This document shows, in pieces, positions 44,056 to 52,579 of a stretch of 64,000 bases of DNA. Within the stretch, counting starts at the first letter, position 1, and each line of letters opens with the position of its first letter. Origin of the DNA: Robertkochia aurantiaca (lineage in GTDB: Bacteria; Bacteroidota; Bacteroidia; Flavobacteriales; Flavobacteriaceae); contig NZ_JAINZS010000004.1 in NCBI RefSeq assembly GCF_020166495.1, positions 496,001 to 560,000 of the forward strand, written 5' to 3'. Made by a program: the position numbers and the translations under genes. The notes under the pieces are model-generated. The model did no database searches and had not been told where the DNA came from. It was given only the letters and a program-made list of their open reading frames with translations.

Positions 44056-45057
44056 TCAGTCCAGTTTATCGGTAAGCCGTATGAAAACCTTCTTGGGCTC
44101 GGCGCCCTCGTATAATACTTTATAAACCGCGTCGATAATCGGGGTTTTGCTCTTGCGCTTATGCTGTTTGGCTATGGCATAAGCACTTTCAGCAGCATAA
44201 TAGCCTTCTGCCACCATATTCATCTCCATCATGGCACTTTTGACCGTGTATCCCTTACCGATCATGTTTCCAAACATACGGTTGCGGCTGAAAACCGAGT
44301 ATCCGGTAACCAGCAGATCACCCAGGTAGGCCGAATTATTGATATTGCGTTTCATCTTATGTATACGCTTGATGAATCGTCGCATTTCCCTGATTGCATT
44401 ACTCATCAATACTGCCTGGAAATTATCGCCATACCCCAAGCCGTGAGCAATCCCGGCGGCAATGGCATAGATATTCTTAAGTACGGCTGCATATTCGGTA
44501 CCGATAATGTCATCACTGATCTTGGTCTTGATATAATCACTGGCCAGCAAGGAAGCCATCAACTCGGCTTTTTCCTTGTCAAAACAAGCCACAGTTAGAT
44601 ACGAAAGCCTCTCAAGGGCCACCTCTTCAGCATGACAGGGCCCTGCAAGCACCCCGATATTTTCATAGGGAACAGCGTATTTATCGTTAAAATAGTCGCC
44701 CACAATCTGTCCGCTTTCAGGCACTATCCCTTTAATAGCAGAGAAAATGATCTTTTTTTCAAGGGGAAGCTCCAGCTTTTTCAGCTCTTCACCCAGGAAG
44801 GCAGAGGGAATGGCAAAAATCAGGTAATCTGCCCAGGCGACCAGCTCATTGATATCGTTAGAAAGTTTCAGCTGTTCGGTATGGAACTCCACAGCACTCA
44901 GGTAGTTCGGGTTATGCTGTTGATTCAGAATGTGTTCTTTGGCATACACACTTCGCATATACCATCCCACCTGTTCACAGTTTTCACATAACATTTTGAC
45001 TATCGCTGTAGCCCAGCTGCCTCCTCCGAATACCGCGATCTTTTTCGTTTTTACCAT
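44056..45057 (-). CDS. gpsA: Glycerol-3-phosphate dehydrogenase [NAD(P)+]
   Basis: 333-residue cytoplasmic enzyme that reduces DHAP to glycerol 3-phosphate for phospholipid synthesis. The Rossmann motif FGGGSWATAIV is at residues 9-19, and the conserved EYAAVLKNIYAIAAGIAHG contains the catalytic lysine. The ATG at 45057 is chosen since a TACTTTTG promoter element lies 21 bases upstream, inside the longer open frame. It faces glpK-glpD, which do the reverse metabolic job. No terminator separates them. Confidence 0.94.
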   Translation of the reverse strand: MVKTKKIAVFGGGSWATAIVKMLCENCEQVGWYMRSVYAKEHILNQQHNPNYLSAVEFHTEQLKLSNDINELVAWADYLIFAIPSAFLGEELKKLELPLEKKIIFSAIKGIVPESGQIVGDYFNDKYAVPYENIGVLAGPCHAEEVALERLSYLTVACFDKEKAELMASLLASDYIKTKISDDIIGTEYAAVLKNIYAIAAGIAHGLGYGDNFQAVLMSNAIREMRRFIKRIHKMKRNINNSAYLGDLLVTGYSVFSRNRMFGNMIGKGYTVKSAMMEMNMVAEGYYAAESAYAIAKQHKRKSKTPIIDAVYKVLYEGAEPKKVFIRLTDKLD

Positions 45058-45077
45058 GGGTTGAATATCTATGGGGT

Positions 45078-45085
45078 CAAAAGTA
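45078..45085 (-). promoter_or_regulatory. -7 element of gpsA
   Basis: Minus-strand TACTTTTG, full TAnnTTTG match, 21 bases from the gpsA ATG. A TTTG lies upstream (45102-45105) but only 16 bases away. Confidence 0.5.
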
Positions 45086-45260
45086 ACAAAAATGAGCGAT
45101 TCAAATTTTCTCAACGCTACAACAAAACTCTAAAGTGCTGAAAGAAAGACATTAACGAAATTCACTTCAAAACTTTAACTTTTCCTTATTATGAATCTGC
45201 ACAATTTAAAAGCCCTGGGACCCGTTATCCTAATAAATCACTAATGGTTAAGCAGCAATT

Positions 45261-45276
45261 ATGGCACGGTTTATGT
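45261..45276 (+). promoter_or_regulatory. Sigma54-like promoter
   Basis: TGGCACG then GT with exactly ten bases between GG (45263-45264) and GT (45275-45276), the -24/-12 geometry of RpoN promoters (consensus TGGCAC-N5-TTGC). The -12 part is ATGT rather than TTGC. A perfect inverted repeat TTATGTTTA-N4-TAAACATAA (45271-45292) overlaps the -12 element and the predicted start near 45287. Confidence 0.4.
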
Positions 45277-45286
45277 TTAAAAATAA

Positions 45287-45402
45287 ACATAATTTGAGTT
45301 AGCATTCTGCTTAAAAACTTAAGTTAAGTTAGTTGATTTTTTTGGTTGGTTATTTAGTTGGAAAACCGCTTCAGGTACTACCTGAGGTGGTTTTCTTTTT
45401 TT
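45287..45402 (+). ncRNA. Candidate small RNA with strong terminator
   Basis: No protein-coding frame of useful length lies here. The segment begins about 12 bases after a sigma54-like promoter and ends in a very strong terminator hairpin: AAAACCGCTTCAGG / CCTGAGGTGGTTTT (45362-45375, 45381-45394; 14 pairs, two of them G-U), loop TACTA, then a T-rich tail. The neighbouring genes do not need this terminator: gpsA runs away from it, and the Kbp-like gene starts 160 bases later. A transcript of about 115 bases is the simplest explanation. I do not recognise an Rfam family by eye. Confidence 0.5.
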
Positions 45403-45563
45403 ATTAATAATCCAGGATTTCATCGATTCTGCACAATGAAAGCCCCATGGTTGTCAGTATATACTCAGAATAATATTCGAAACACAGCTTGACCTTTTTT
45501 TAGCATCTGACTGAATTTGAGTATTTTAGCGCGTACCCCCTTCGGTAAAATAAAAACAATTAT

Positions 45564-46052
45564 ATGGGACTCATCACATTCATCACAGATTCAGGAGCAA
45601 AACTATTCAGCACCGGGAACAATGAAGATGCCGAACAAAATAAAGAGAAGCAATCTAAAAGCCCTGAAAATAAAAAAGCTGCCAAACGCTTAAAGGAAAC
45701 CATCGCCGACCTGAAACTCGAAGTAGATGATTTTGAGATCAGCATCGAAGGCGATACGGCCAGGGTCGAAGGCAAAACCGCCGACCATAAAACCCGTGAA
45801 AAAGTCGTACTGGTCATCGGTAACCATAAGGGTATAGCGGTGGTTGATGATCGCCTGCAGGTTAGCGGGAATTCGCAACCGGAATCGAATTTCTATAATG
45901 TCATATCAGGAGACAGCCTAAGTAAGATCGCAAAGGAATATTATGGTGATGCCATGAAATACAACCTGATCTTCGAAGCGAACAAGCCCATGCTTAAAGA
46001 TCCGAATAAGATTTACCCGGGACAGGTGTTGCGCATACCTTCCGAAGATTGA
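45564..46052 (+). CDS. BON-LysM protein (Kbp/YgaU type)
   Basis: 162-residue protein with a BON domain (about 38-98, containing LKLEVDDFEISIEGDTARVE) followed by a LysM domain (about 110-160, YNVISGDSLSKIAKEYYGD). This is the layout of E. coli Kbp, a cytoplasmic potassium-binding protein; both domain edges match. There is no signal peptide, in line with Kbp. Potassium sensing is inferred from the family. It is a single-gene unit between the small-RNA candidate and the convergent nadD. Confidence 0.88.
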   Translation: MGLITFITDSGAKLFSTGNNEDAEQNKEKQSKSPENKKAAKRLKETIADLKLEVDDFEISIEGDTARVEGKTADHKTREKVVLVIGNHKGIAVVDDRLQVSGNSQPESNFYNVISGDSLSKIAKEYYGDAMKYNLIFEANKPMLKDPNKIYPGQVLRIPSED

Positions 46053-46074
46053 ACAGAACAGTAAGGGTTTTATA

Positions 46075-46662
46075 TTACGAACGGTAAAAATTATTATGAT
46101 CGATATACTCCCATACACTTTCAGGCAGTAAGGGTCTGACTTCTTTTCCTTCACCGATCGCCTTTCTGATAAAAGTTGATGAAATCTCCATCTGTGGAGC
46201 ATTTACAATGGTAATACCGGCTTGCGATTCGGGTATCTCGCTATCAGGCATCTCCCCGGCATTACGCGGATAGACATATATGGGGTGGTGCTCCAGTATA
46301 TATTCAAAGTTCCTCCATTTGCTCAGACTTCTCAGATTGTCTTCACCCATGATCAGGGAAAATTGATACTCAGGGTATTTTTCTTTCAGATACGCCAGAG
46401 TATTAACTGTATAATTGGGTTGATCCAAACCGAATTCTATATCGCTGGGACGAAGTTTAGGGAAGGATTCTGTGGCCCTGTACACCATTTCATACCGATG
46501 CCGGTCGTCTAACAGGGTCTTCTTTTTTTTATGCGGATTATGGGGGGTTACCACCAGCCACACCTCCTCCAGATCACTGTATTCTGCAAAGTGATTGGCA
46601 ATGATCAGATGTCCGATGTGTATCGGATTAAAGGTGCCAAAGTATAAGCCGATTCGCTTCAT
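46075..46662 (-). CDS. nadD: Nicotinate-nucleotide adenylyltransferase
   Basis: 195-residue enzyme of NAD synthesis that joins nicotinate mononucleotide and ATP. The nucleotidyltransferase motif GTFNPIHIGH is at residues 9-18, and the second motif is EISSTFIRKAI near the C-terminus (ISSTxIR). Length is normal. Its ATG overlaps the gmk stop by four bases, so it is the last gene of a yicC-gmk-nadD operon, a common order in this phylum. Confidence 0.95.
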   Translation of the reverse strand: MKRIGLYFGTFNPIHIGHLIIANHFAEYSDLEEVWLVVTPHNPHKKKKTLLDDRHRYEMVYRATESFPKLRPSDIEFGLDQPNYTVNTLAYLKEKYPEYQFSLIMGEDNLRSLSKWRNFEYILEHHPIYVYPRNAGEMPDSEIPESQAGITIVNAPQMEISSTFIRKAIGEGKEVRPLLPESVWEYIDHNNFYRS

Positions 46663-47276
46663 TGACCGGTACCGGTTTTCAGGAAGTCTGCCACAAGATC
46701 ATAGGCCTCCTTTTTAGCTGTGTCCAGATCATAATTTTTGATAATGGTATCAAATTGCGGAGCCGTAGCCAGCTCTACCGAAGCCTTGGCAATTCTCATG
46801 TTGATCCGGTCTTCGCTCTCAGTACTTCGTTTCTTCAGACGCCGTTTTAGTTCATCAACACTTGGCGGCTTCACAAATACGGCGAGTGTCCGGTCGGGAA
46901 ATTTCTTCTTTATTCTCAGACCCCCGGCCACATCGATATCAAAGATCACGTGCTTGCCCTGTGCCCAGATACGTTCCACCTCGCTTTTCAGGGTTCCGTA
47001 GAAATTATCACGGTAGACCTCTTCCCACTCCAGGAAATCCCCGCTTTTTATATGGTCTTTAAATTCTCTTAAAGAAATAAAGTAATAATTCACTCCGTCT
47101 TTTTCGTCACCTCTGGGCTCGCGTGACGTAGCTGAAATGGAAAATTCCAGCCCCAGTTCCGGGTGTTCAAGCAAATGTTTTACGATCGTGGTTTTCCCAC
47201 TTCCTGAAGGAGCAGAAAAAATGATGAGCTTTCCCTCTTTGGTGTTTTTATCAGCGCCGTTTGTGTTATCTTCCAT
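46659..47276 (-). CDS. gmk: Guanylate kinase
   Basis: 205-residue kinase making GDP from GMP. The P-loop is APSGSGKTT (22-30), preceded by an N-terminal extension of about 15 polar residues. GMP-binding residues lie in SATSREPRGDEKDGVNYYF, and the lid in RLKKRSTESEDRINMR. It overlaps nadD by four bases and starts five bases after the yicC stop. Confidence 0.96.
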   Translation of the reverse strand: MEDNTNGADKNTKEGKLIIFSAPSGSGKTTIVKHLLEHPELGLEFSISATSREPRGDEKDGVNYYFISLREFKDHIKSGDFLEWEEVYRDNFYGTLKSEVERIWAQGKHVIFDIDVAGGLRIKKKFPDRTLAVFVKPPSVDELKRRLKKRSTESEDRINMRIAKASVELATAPQFDTIIKNYDLDTAKKEAYDLVADFLKTGTGQ

Positions 47277-47281
47277 AAATA

Positions 47282-48154
47282 CTAAAGCACATTGAGTATT
47301 TGTTCCTTGATCTTCTCGAGATCGTCTTTCATTTGAACCACCAACTGCTGCATGGGGGCATAATTGGCTTTAGAACCAATGGTGTTGATCTCCCGACCGA
47401 TCTCCTGGCTGATAAAGCCGAGTTTCTTGCCGTTCGACTCCTTTGACTCCATGGTTTCCAGAAAATATTTCAAATGGTTGGCCAGTCTGACCTTTTCCTC
47501 TGTGATATCAAATTTTTCTAGATAATAGATAAGTTCTTGTTCGAAACGGTTCTCGTCTACCTCTTCTTTTACCTCAGCCAGAGCCTTTTCCAGTCGCTCC
47601 CGTACCGCAGCGGTACGATCAGGGTCGATCTTCTCAACCTCCTCCAGGCCGGTCATAATGCTTTTGATACGCTTAACAAAATCTGCCTCGAGACTGGCAC
47701 CTTCCTGTGAACGGAATTCATTGATATTTTCAAGAGCCTCCTGCAAAGCCTTCTCTATGGTCTGAAATTCACTTTCATCGATCTCTTCCTTTTCGCTTTT
47801 GAGAGCATCGGGCATTCTGATCGCCATTTTAAGCAATTCCAATCTGTCGCTCTCGCTACCGGTATCTCCGATAACATGGCTTAACTGCTGCATGTAATTT
47901 CGCACCACACCGGGATTCACAGAGGTGGGTGCCTCGTCACCGGTGATCTCGACATACAGCGAAAAATCAACCTTACCCCGCTGAAGATTATTGGCAATCA
48001 GGTTGCGCAATTCCAATTCCTTCTCTCTGTAGTTGGAAGGAATCCTCGCATTGATATCAAGGTTCTTGCTATTAAGTGATTTGATCTCTATGGTGATCTT
48101 TTTGGCCGGAAGCTGAATAACGCTTTTGCCAAATCCGGTCATGGATTGTATCAT
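47282..48154 (-). CDS. YicC-family endoribonuclease
   Basis: 290-residue YicC protein. The family N-terminus MIQSMTGFGKS is at residues 1-11, NSKNLDINARIPSNYREKE follows, and the C-terminal DUF1732 ends with GREINTIGSKANYAPMQQLV. E. coli YicC is reported to act as an endoribonuclease affecting small-RNA stability. It is first in the yicC-gmk-nadD operon. A terminator for the upstream MORN gene lies between 48212 and 48233, so the operon should have its own promoter. Confidence 0.92.
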   Translation of the reverse strand: MIQSMTGFGKSVIQLPAKKITIEIKSLNSKNLDINARIPSNYREKELELRNLIANNLQRGKVDFSLYVEITGDEAPTSVNPGVVRNYMQQLSHVIGDTGSESDRLELLKMAIRMPDALKSEKEEIDESEFQTIEKALQEALENINEFRSQEGASLEADFVKRIKSIMTGLEEVEKIDPDRTAAVRERLEKALAEVKEEVDENRFEQELIYYLEKFDITEEKVRLANHLKYFLETMESKESNGKKLGFISQEIGREINTIGSKANYAPMQQLVVQMKDDLEKIKEQILNVL

Positions 48155-48211
48155 GTTCGAAGAATTATTCCTGCAAAAATACGAAAATGATGTTTGCTGC
48201 CTAAAACAAAA

Positions 48212-48233
48212 AACCCCGTTAAAAAACGGGGTT
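48212..48233 (-). terminator. Terminator after the MORN-repeat gene
   Basis: Perfect stem AACCCCGTT / AACGGGGTT (48212-48220, 48225-48233) with a four-base loop and T-rich sequence following on the minus strand. Confidence 0.85.
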
Positions 48234-48255
48234 CTTGAATATATGGAGGAAGTTA

Positions 48256-48615
48256 TTAATCTCGTATTACAATTGAGTTAGCGTTGTCCCAGGTAGTTAC
48301 ACTGGCTACCCGGCTATCAAGATAATTTACCTCCTTAAGCTCTTCTCCACACCAGAATAACCACTTACCGGTTTTTTCACCCTGCTGGTACTCTCCCATA
48401 GCGATTTTATCGCCTTCCTTATTAAAGGCTTTCCATTCACCATGTACTTTCCCGTTCAGGTAAAAACCTGTTTGGGCGATAATACCGTTATCGTGAAAAT
48501 AGGTGGCTTTTATTACGTTATTTTCCAGTACCTCGTACTGAGGTTCTATTTTGTTTTCCTGAGCTACAACAACAGCAGAGAACAAAAGGGCAAGGGTAAA
48601 AATGAAATTTTTCAT
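48256..48615 (-). CDS. Small exported MORN-repeat protein
   Basis: 119-residue exported protein with a signal peptide (residues 1-18, ending VVVAQ) and three MORN-like repeats: NGIIAQTGFYLNGKVHGEWK, EGDKIAMGEYQQGEKTGKWL and EELKEVNYLDSRV. Such proteins are often named YwqK-type antitoxins in databases, but there is no toxin gene here, so that name is misleading. The function is unknown. It has a complete promoter (TTG-N20-TATATTTG), and just upstream of that lies a TTAACA-type direct repeat also found before the phosphate porin gene. Confidence 0.85.
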   Translation of the reverse strand: MKNFIFTLALLFSAVVVAQENKIEPQYEVLENNVIKATYFHDNGIIAQTGFYLNGKVHGEWKAFNKEGDKIAMGEYQQGEKTGKWLFWCGEELKEVNYLDSRVASVTTWDNANSIVIRD

Positions 48616-48660
48616 GAGTTTGCTGTTTTTAAAAGTTACTTCATCATAATCTTAACATAA

Positions 48661-48691
48661 CAAATATACTTAATAATTTACTTTCAGGCAA
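48661..48691 (-). promoter_or_regulatory. Promoter of the MORN-repeat gene
   Basis: On the minus strand TTG (48689-48691), a 20-base spacer, then TATATTTG (48661-48668), full match to consensus. The leader to the ATG at 48615 is about 40 bases. Confidence 0.7.
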
Positions 48692-48697
48692 CGTTGA

Positions 48698-48716
48698 CAT
48701 AACATTAAATTAACAT
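48698..48716. promoter_or_regulatory. Pho-box-like direct repeat next to the MORN-gene promoter
   Basis: ATAACA (48699-48704) and TTAACA (48710-48715), an 11-base period with spacer TTAAA. It lies immediately upstream of the -33 element of the minus-strand MORN gene. The rest of the 319-base gap 48616-48934 holds only that promoter and the aspS -7 element; nothing else is evident at 48720-48900. Confidence 0.4.
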
Positions 48717-48900
48717 TGGAGGTTAAAATCCTGATATCTAATGTATTAATATTGTTTTCACCCCGGAAAACCACGCTAAAAACCGGTTTCACCCCTTTAT
48801 TTGTATAAAGTATACAGTCTGCACCTTACGATCTGCAATTCATCAAACCCAAAGCCGGTAATCAAAAGAAATACATAGCGGCAGAATCGGCAGTTCTTCT

Positions 48901-48908
48901 TAACTTTG
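48901..48908 (+). promoter_or_regulatory. -7 element of aspS
   Basis: TAACTTTG, a full TAnnTTTG match, 26 bases before the ATG at 48935. It excludes a TTG at 48920 as the preferred start, since the leader would be only a few bases. No clear -33 element is seen. Confidence 0.5.
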
Positions 48909-48934
48909 CCCCCTGAAAATTGAAACTGCATCAT

Positions 48935-50698
48935 ATGTACAGAAGTCATACTTGCGGCGAGTTAAGAGCCACAGATATAGATAGTGAAGTTACCCTCTCG
49001 GGATGGGTTCAAAAGGTTCGAGATAAAGGATTTATGGTTTGGGTTGATTTACGGGACCGCTATGGTCTGACCCAGCTTATATTCGATGAAGAAAGAACGC
49101 CTGCCGAGGTATTTACCCGCGCCAAGGAACTGGGCCGTGAATACGTGGTACAGGTGAAAGGGAAGGTGATCGAAAGAGAAGCCAAGAATGATCTGATGGC
49201 CACAGGAGCGATCGAGATACTCGTAGAGGATCTTCAGGTATTAAACAGTGCCAAAACTCCTCCTTTTACCATAGAAGAAAATACCGACGGAGGGGAAGAT
49301 CTGCGCATGAAGTACCGCTACCTGGATATTAGACGTAACCGGGTGAAAAACAACCTGATCTTCAGGCATAAGGTATCTATAGCTGTTCGCAACTATCTTT
49401 CTGAACATGGTTTTATTGAGGTGGAAACCCCTTACCTGATCAAGTCGACTCCCGAAGGTGCCCGTGATTTTGTGGTTCCTTCCCGCATGAATCCCGGTGA
49501 ATTCTATGCCCTGCCACAATCACCCCAAACCTTCAAACAGCTGTTAATGGTGGGAGGTATGGATAAGTACTTCCAGATCGTAAAATGTTTCAGAGATGAA
49601 GACCTCAGAGCTGATCGTCAGCCTGAATTCACACAGATCGACTGTGAGATGGCCTTCGTAGACCAGGAAGACATTCTCAGCACTTTTGAAGGACTGACCC
49701 GCTTTTTGCTGAAGGAGATCAAAAATGTAGATGTTGACAGTTTTCCACGCATGACCTATGATGAGGCCATGAAGAAATATGGAAATGACAAGCCGGACAT
49801 ACGCTTCGGAATGGAATTCGGAGAACTTAATGCCGTTGCCCAAAATAAAGACTTTAAGGTTTTTAACGAAGCTGAACTGGTTGTAGGTATCGCCGTTCCC
49901 GGTGCCGCTTCCTATACGAGAAAAGAGATCGATGCTCTCATCAACTGGGTAAAGCGACCTCAGATAGGTGCCATGGGAATGGTCTATGTAAAATGTAATG
50001 AAGACGGTAGTTTTAAATCGTCTGTAGATAAGTTTTATGACCAGGAAGACCTTGCAGCATGGGCTGAAGCCACCGGAGCAAAACCGGGTGACCTTATCTG
50101 TGTGCTTTCAGGAGAAACCCACAAAGTACGCACTCAGCTCAGTGCACTGAGAATGGAGCTCGCCGAGCAACTCGGCTTGAGAAAGGCCGATGAGTTCGCT
50201 CCACTTTGGGTGGTTGATTTCCCGCTTTTGGAATTTGATGAGGAAAGCGGACGCTACCATGCTATGCATCACCCATTCACCTCGCCTAAAAAAGAAGATA
50301 TCCCGCTGCTTGAAAGCGACCCGGGTAAAGTTCGGGCCAATGCCTATGACCTGGTATTGAACGGAAACGAGATCGGCGGTGGTTCCATCAGAATTTTCGA
50401 TAAAGATCTGCAGGCAACCATGTTCAGGCATTTGGGCTTCAGCAAAGAAGAAGCAGAAGAACAATTCGGCTTTCTGATGAATGCCTTCCAATATGGAGCT
50501 CCTCCTCATGGAGGTATCGCTTTCGGTTTCGATCGTCTGGTAGCTATTCTTGGCGGACAGGAAACAATCAGAGACTTCATCGCATTCCCGAAAAACAATG
50601 CCGGAAGAGACGTGATGATCGATGCCCCTGCCAGAATTGACAACGAGCAACTGGAAGAACTGCAATTAGAGATCAAGCAGCCACAGCCCGAAGCATAA
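48935..50698 (+). CDS. aspS: Aspartyl-tRNA synthetase
   Basis: 587-residue class II synthetase of the bacterial type. The N-terminal OB-fold anticodon domain (about 1-105) begins [11 protein letters not shown] and has [20 protein letters not shown]. Motif 2 is [20 protein letters not shown], the bacterial insertion (GAD) domain lies between about 290 and 410, and motif 3 is [15 protein letters not shown]. The ATG at 48935 is chosen. Whether it also charges tRNA-Asn depends on GatCAB elsewhere in the genome. Confidence 0.96.
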   Translation: MYRSHTCGELRATDIDSEVTLSGWVQKVRDKGFMVWVDLRDRYGLTQLIFDEERTPAEVFTRAKELGREYVVQVKGKVIEREAKNDLMATGAIEILVEDLQVLNSAKTPPFTIEENTDGGEDLRMKYRYLDIRRNRVKNNLIFRHKVSIAVRNYLSEHGFIEVETPYLIKSTPEGARDFVVPSRMNPGEFYALPQSPQTFKQLLMVGGMDKYFQIVKCFRDEDLRADRQPEFTQIDCEMAFVDQEDILSTFEGLTRFLLKEIKNVDVDSFPRMTYDEAMKKYGNDKPDIRFGMEFGELNAVAQNKDFKVFNEAELVVGIAVPGAASYTRKEIDALINWVKRPQIGAMGMVYVKCNEDGSFKSSVDKFYDQEDLAAWAEATGAKPGDLICVLSGETHKVRTQLSALRMELAEQLGLRKADEFAPLWVVDFPLLEFDEESGRYHAMHHPFTSPKKEDIPLLESDPGKVRANAYDLVLNGNEIGGGSIRIFDKDLQATMFRHLGFSKEEAEEQFGFLMNAFQYGAPPHGGIAFGFDRLVAILGGQETIRDFIAFPKNNAGRDVMIDAPARIDNEQLEELQLEIKQPQPEA

Positions 50699-50779
50699 TA
50701 AAACCCATCCCGATCTCCGTTTTCACGGGGATCGGGAATTATCTATCTTTAAGATCAGCAAAAGCCACACCGGTATCAT

Positions 50780-52576
50780 ATGGCTACTTCGAGCGGTAAA
50801 TCTTTCCTGAGACGATTCCTGATATGGAAGTATAAACATATTTCTGAACAGAACTTTATCTATCTCAGCAGTATCCTGGTAGGTTTTACATCGGGTATCG
50901 CGGCGGTCATTCTAAAAAACCTGACTCACTTTATCCAGCTCTTCCTGGAAGATGGCCTCATTCAGGATTACCACCACGCCTTGTATTTTGTATCTCCGGT
51001 TATCGGTTTTGCCCTTGTCTACCTGATCATCAGATACGTGATTCGCCATAGGGTAAATCACGGGATTCCCTCGACGCTCTTTGCCATTTCAAAACGGAAA
51101 GGAGTTATGCGAAGATTCCAGATGTTCGGTTCCCTGCTAACAGCACCTGTTACGGTCGGTTTCGGAGGGTCTGTCGGACTTGAGGGACCCACAGTGGCCA
51201 CAGGTGCCGCAATCAGTTCCAATCTTTCCCGATTGTTTCATTTCAACCAGGCCACCCGTACCCTGATGATCGGTTGTGCAGCAGCCGGTGCCATGGCGTC
51301 GATCTTCAAGGCACCTATCGCAGCCATTATCTTCGCGGTGGAAGTATTCAGCCTTGATCTTACACTGGCATCCATGATCCCCCTGGTCTTTGCATCACTC
51401 TCCGGAGTGATCACTTCGTATTTTTTCTTCGGAAGTGATATCCTTCTTCCTTTTAAGATCGATGAAAAATTCATGATCGCTGACCTGCCTCTGTATCTGC
51501 TTCTGGGAATCATCTCAGGTTTCGCTTCCATCTATTTCGCCCGGGTGTATGAAGAAATGAGTTCGGTCTTCGAAAAAATCGGCTCCCCCGGCAAACGTAT
51601 AGCTATAGGAGGACTGGGTATCGGAATCCTGTTGTTTTTTATCCCTCCTTTATATGGAGAGGGTTTTGATGTGATCAACAACCTGGTACAAGGAACTCCT
51701 GAGGTGGCCCTGGAGAACAATTTTTTCGATCTGGATCTGGATAATGTGTGGGTGGTCATCGCCCTGCTGTTCGGTCTGGTCATCTTTAAGATCTTTGCGA
51801 CTACCCTGACCTTTGGTGCCGGAGGTGTGGGAGGGATCTTCGCTCCCACCCTGTTCATGGGAAGCATCCTGGGCAATTGTGCCGCCAAGATACTCAATAA
51901 CCTGGGAGCACCGGGAATCTCGGTTTCCGAAAGCAGCTATACCCTGGTGGGAATGGCCGGGCTCATGGCCGGGGTACTGCACGCCCCGCTTACAGCCATC
52001 TTCCTGATCGCTGAGGTGACCGGTGGATATGACCTGTTCATCCCCCTGATGATCACAGCCGCCACCTCTTATACCCTGACACGTTATTTTATTCCGCATT
52101 CGGTTTATGCTATGGAACTGGGAAGAAAAGGAGAACTTATCACTCACGATAAAGACCATGCCGTACTTACTCTTATGGACATTAACAGTGTGATAGAGAC
52201 CAATTTCGTGCCCGTTTATCCCGACATGACCCTTGGAGAGATCCTGACAGAAGCGGTAACCCGTTCAAAACGGAATATCTTTCCGGTGCTGAACAGAAAT
52301 ACCAAATATCTCGAGGGTATTATTTTACTCGACGACATCCGACCGATCATGTTTGATCAAAAACTATATGATGAGCTCACCGCTGCCCAACTTATGAACA
52401 ACCCGCCTGCTGTTGTCAAACTCGATAAAGACAAGATGACCCGGGTGATGAAAAAATTCCAGGACAGCGGCGCATGGAACCTTCCCGTTACCAAAGACAA
52501 TCAATATCACGGCTTCATTTCAAAATCCAAGCTACTCACAGCTTACCGCAGAAAATTGATTAATTTTACACAGTAG
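50780..52576 (+). CDS. ClC-type chloride channel/transporter with CBS domains
   Basis: 598-residue inner-membrane ClC protein with about twelve hydrophobic helices (about 25-430) and a cytoplasmic CBS pair (about 455-590). The gating glutamate is kept: E135 in GSVGLEGPTV. GIFAPTLFMGS is the second selectivity stretch. Two positions differ from E. coli ClC-ec1 by eye: the central serine of GSGIP is a histidine (NHGIP, H94), and the inner proton glutamate E203 is a valine (FAVEVF, V189). This argues for altered or channel-like transport. The small membrane-protein gene follows after three bases. Confidence 0.9.
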   Translation: MATSSGKSFLRRFLIWKYKHISEQNFIYLSSILVGFTSGIAAVILKNLTHFIQLFLEDGLIQDYHHALYFVSPVIGFALVYLIIRYVIRHRVNHGIPSTLFAISKRKGVMRRFQMFGSLLTAPVTVGFGGSVGLEGPTVATGAAISSNLSRLFHFNQATRTLMIGCAAAGAMASIFKAPIAAIIFAVEVFSLDLTLASMIPLVFASLSGVITSYFFFGSDILLPFKIDEKFMIADLPLYLLLGIISGFASIYFARVYEEMSSVFEKIGSPGKRIAIGGLGIGILLFFIPPLYGEGFDVINNLVQGTPEVALENNFFDLDLDNVWVVIALLFGLVIFKIFATTLTFGAGGVGGIFAPTLFMGSILGNCAAKILNNLGAPGISVSESSYTLVGMAGLMAGVLHAPLTAIFLIAEVTGGYDLFIPLMITAATSYTLTRYFIPHSVYAMELGRKGELITHDKDHAVLTLMDINSVIETNFVPVYPDMTLGEILTEAVTRSKRNIFPVLNRNTKYLEGIILLDDIRPIMFDQKLYDELTAAQLMNNPPAVVKLDKDKMTRVMKKFQDSGAWNLPVTKDNQYHGFISKSKLLTAYRRKLINFTQ

Positions 52577-52579
52577 ATC

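Larger units (their letters stand above)
45194..45447. repeat. Imperfect direct repeats flanking the small-RNA candidate
   Basis: GAATCTGCACAAT followed by AAAGCCC (45194-45215) recurs as GATTCTGCACAAT followed by AAAGCCC (45425-45445), about 231 bases apart. Ten bases (TCTGCACAAT) are identical. The repeats bracket the candidate RNA gene at 45287-45402 in the gene-free stretch 45058-45563. Confidence 0.45.

Noticed and set aside
45261-45302. 13-codon frame (MARFMFKNKHNLS) in the small-RNA candidate region
   Set aside because: It spans the predicted promoter itself and has no start signal; too short to claim as a gene.
48256-48615. YwqK-type antitoxin, implying a toxin-antitoxin pair
   Set aside because: MORN repeats alone trigger that name; the protein is exported and no toxin gene is adjacent.
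50108-50665. 185-codon minus-strand frame inside aspS
   Set aside because: Shadow of the synthetase gene, with no recognisable motif or promoter.
50707-50738. Hairpin TCCCGATC..GATCGGGA after aspS as a terminator
   Set aside because: Good stem, but no T tract follows on the plus strand; left unassigned.
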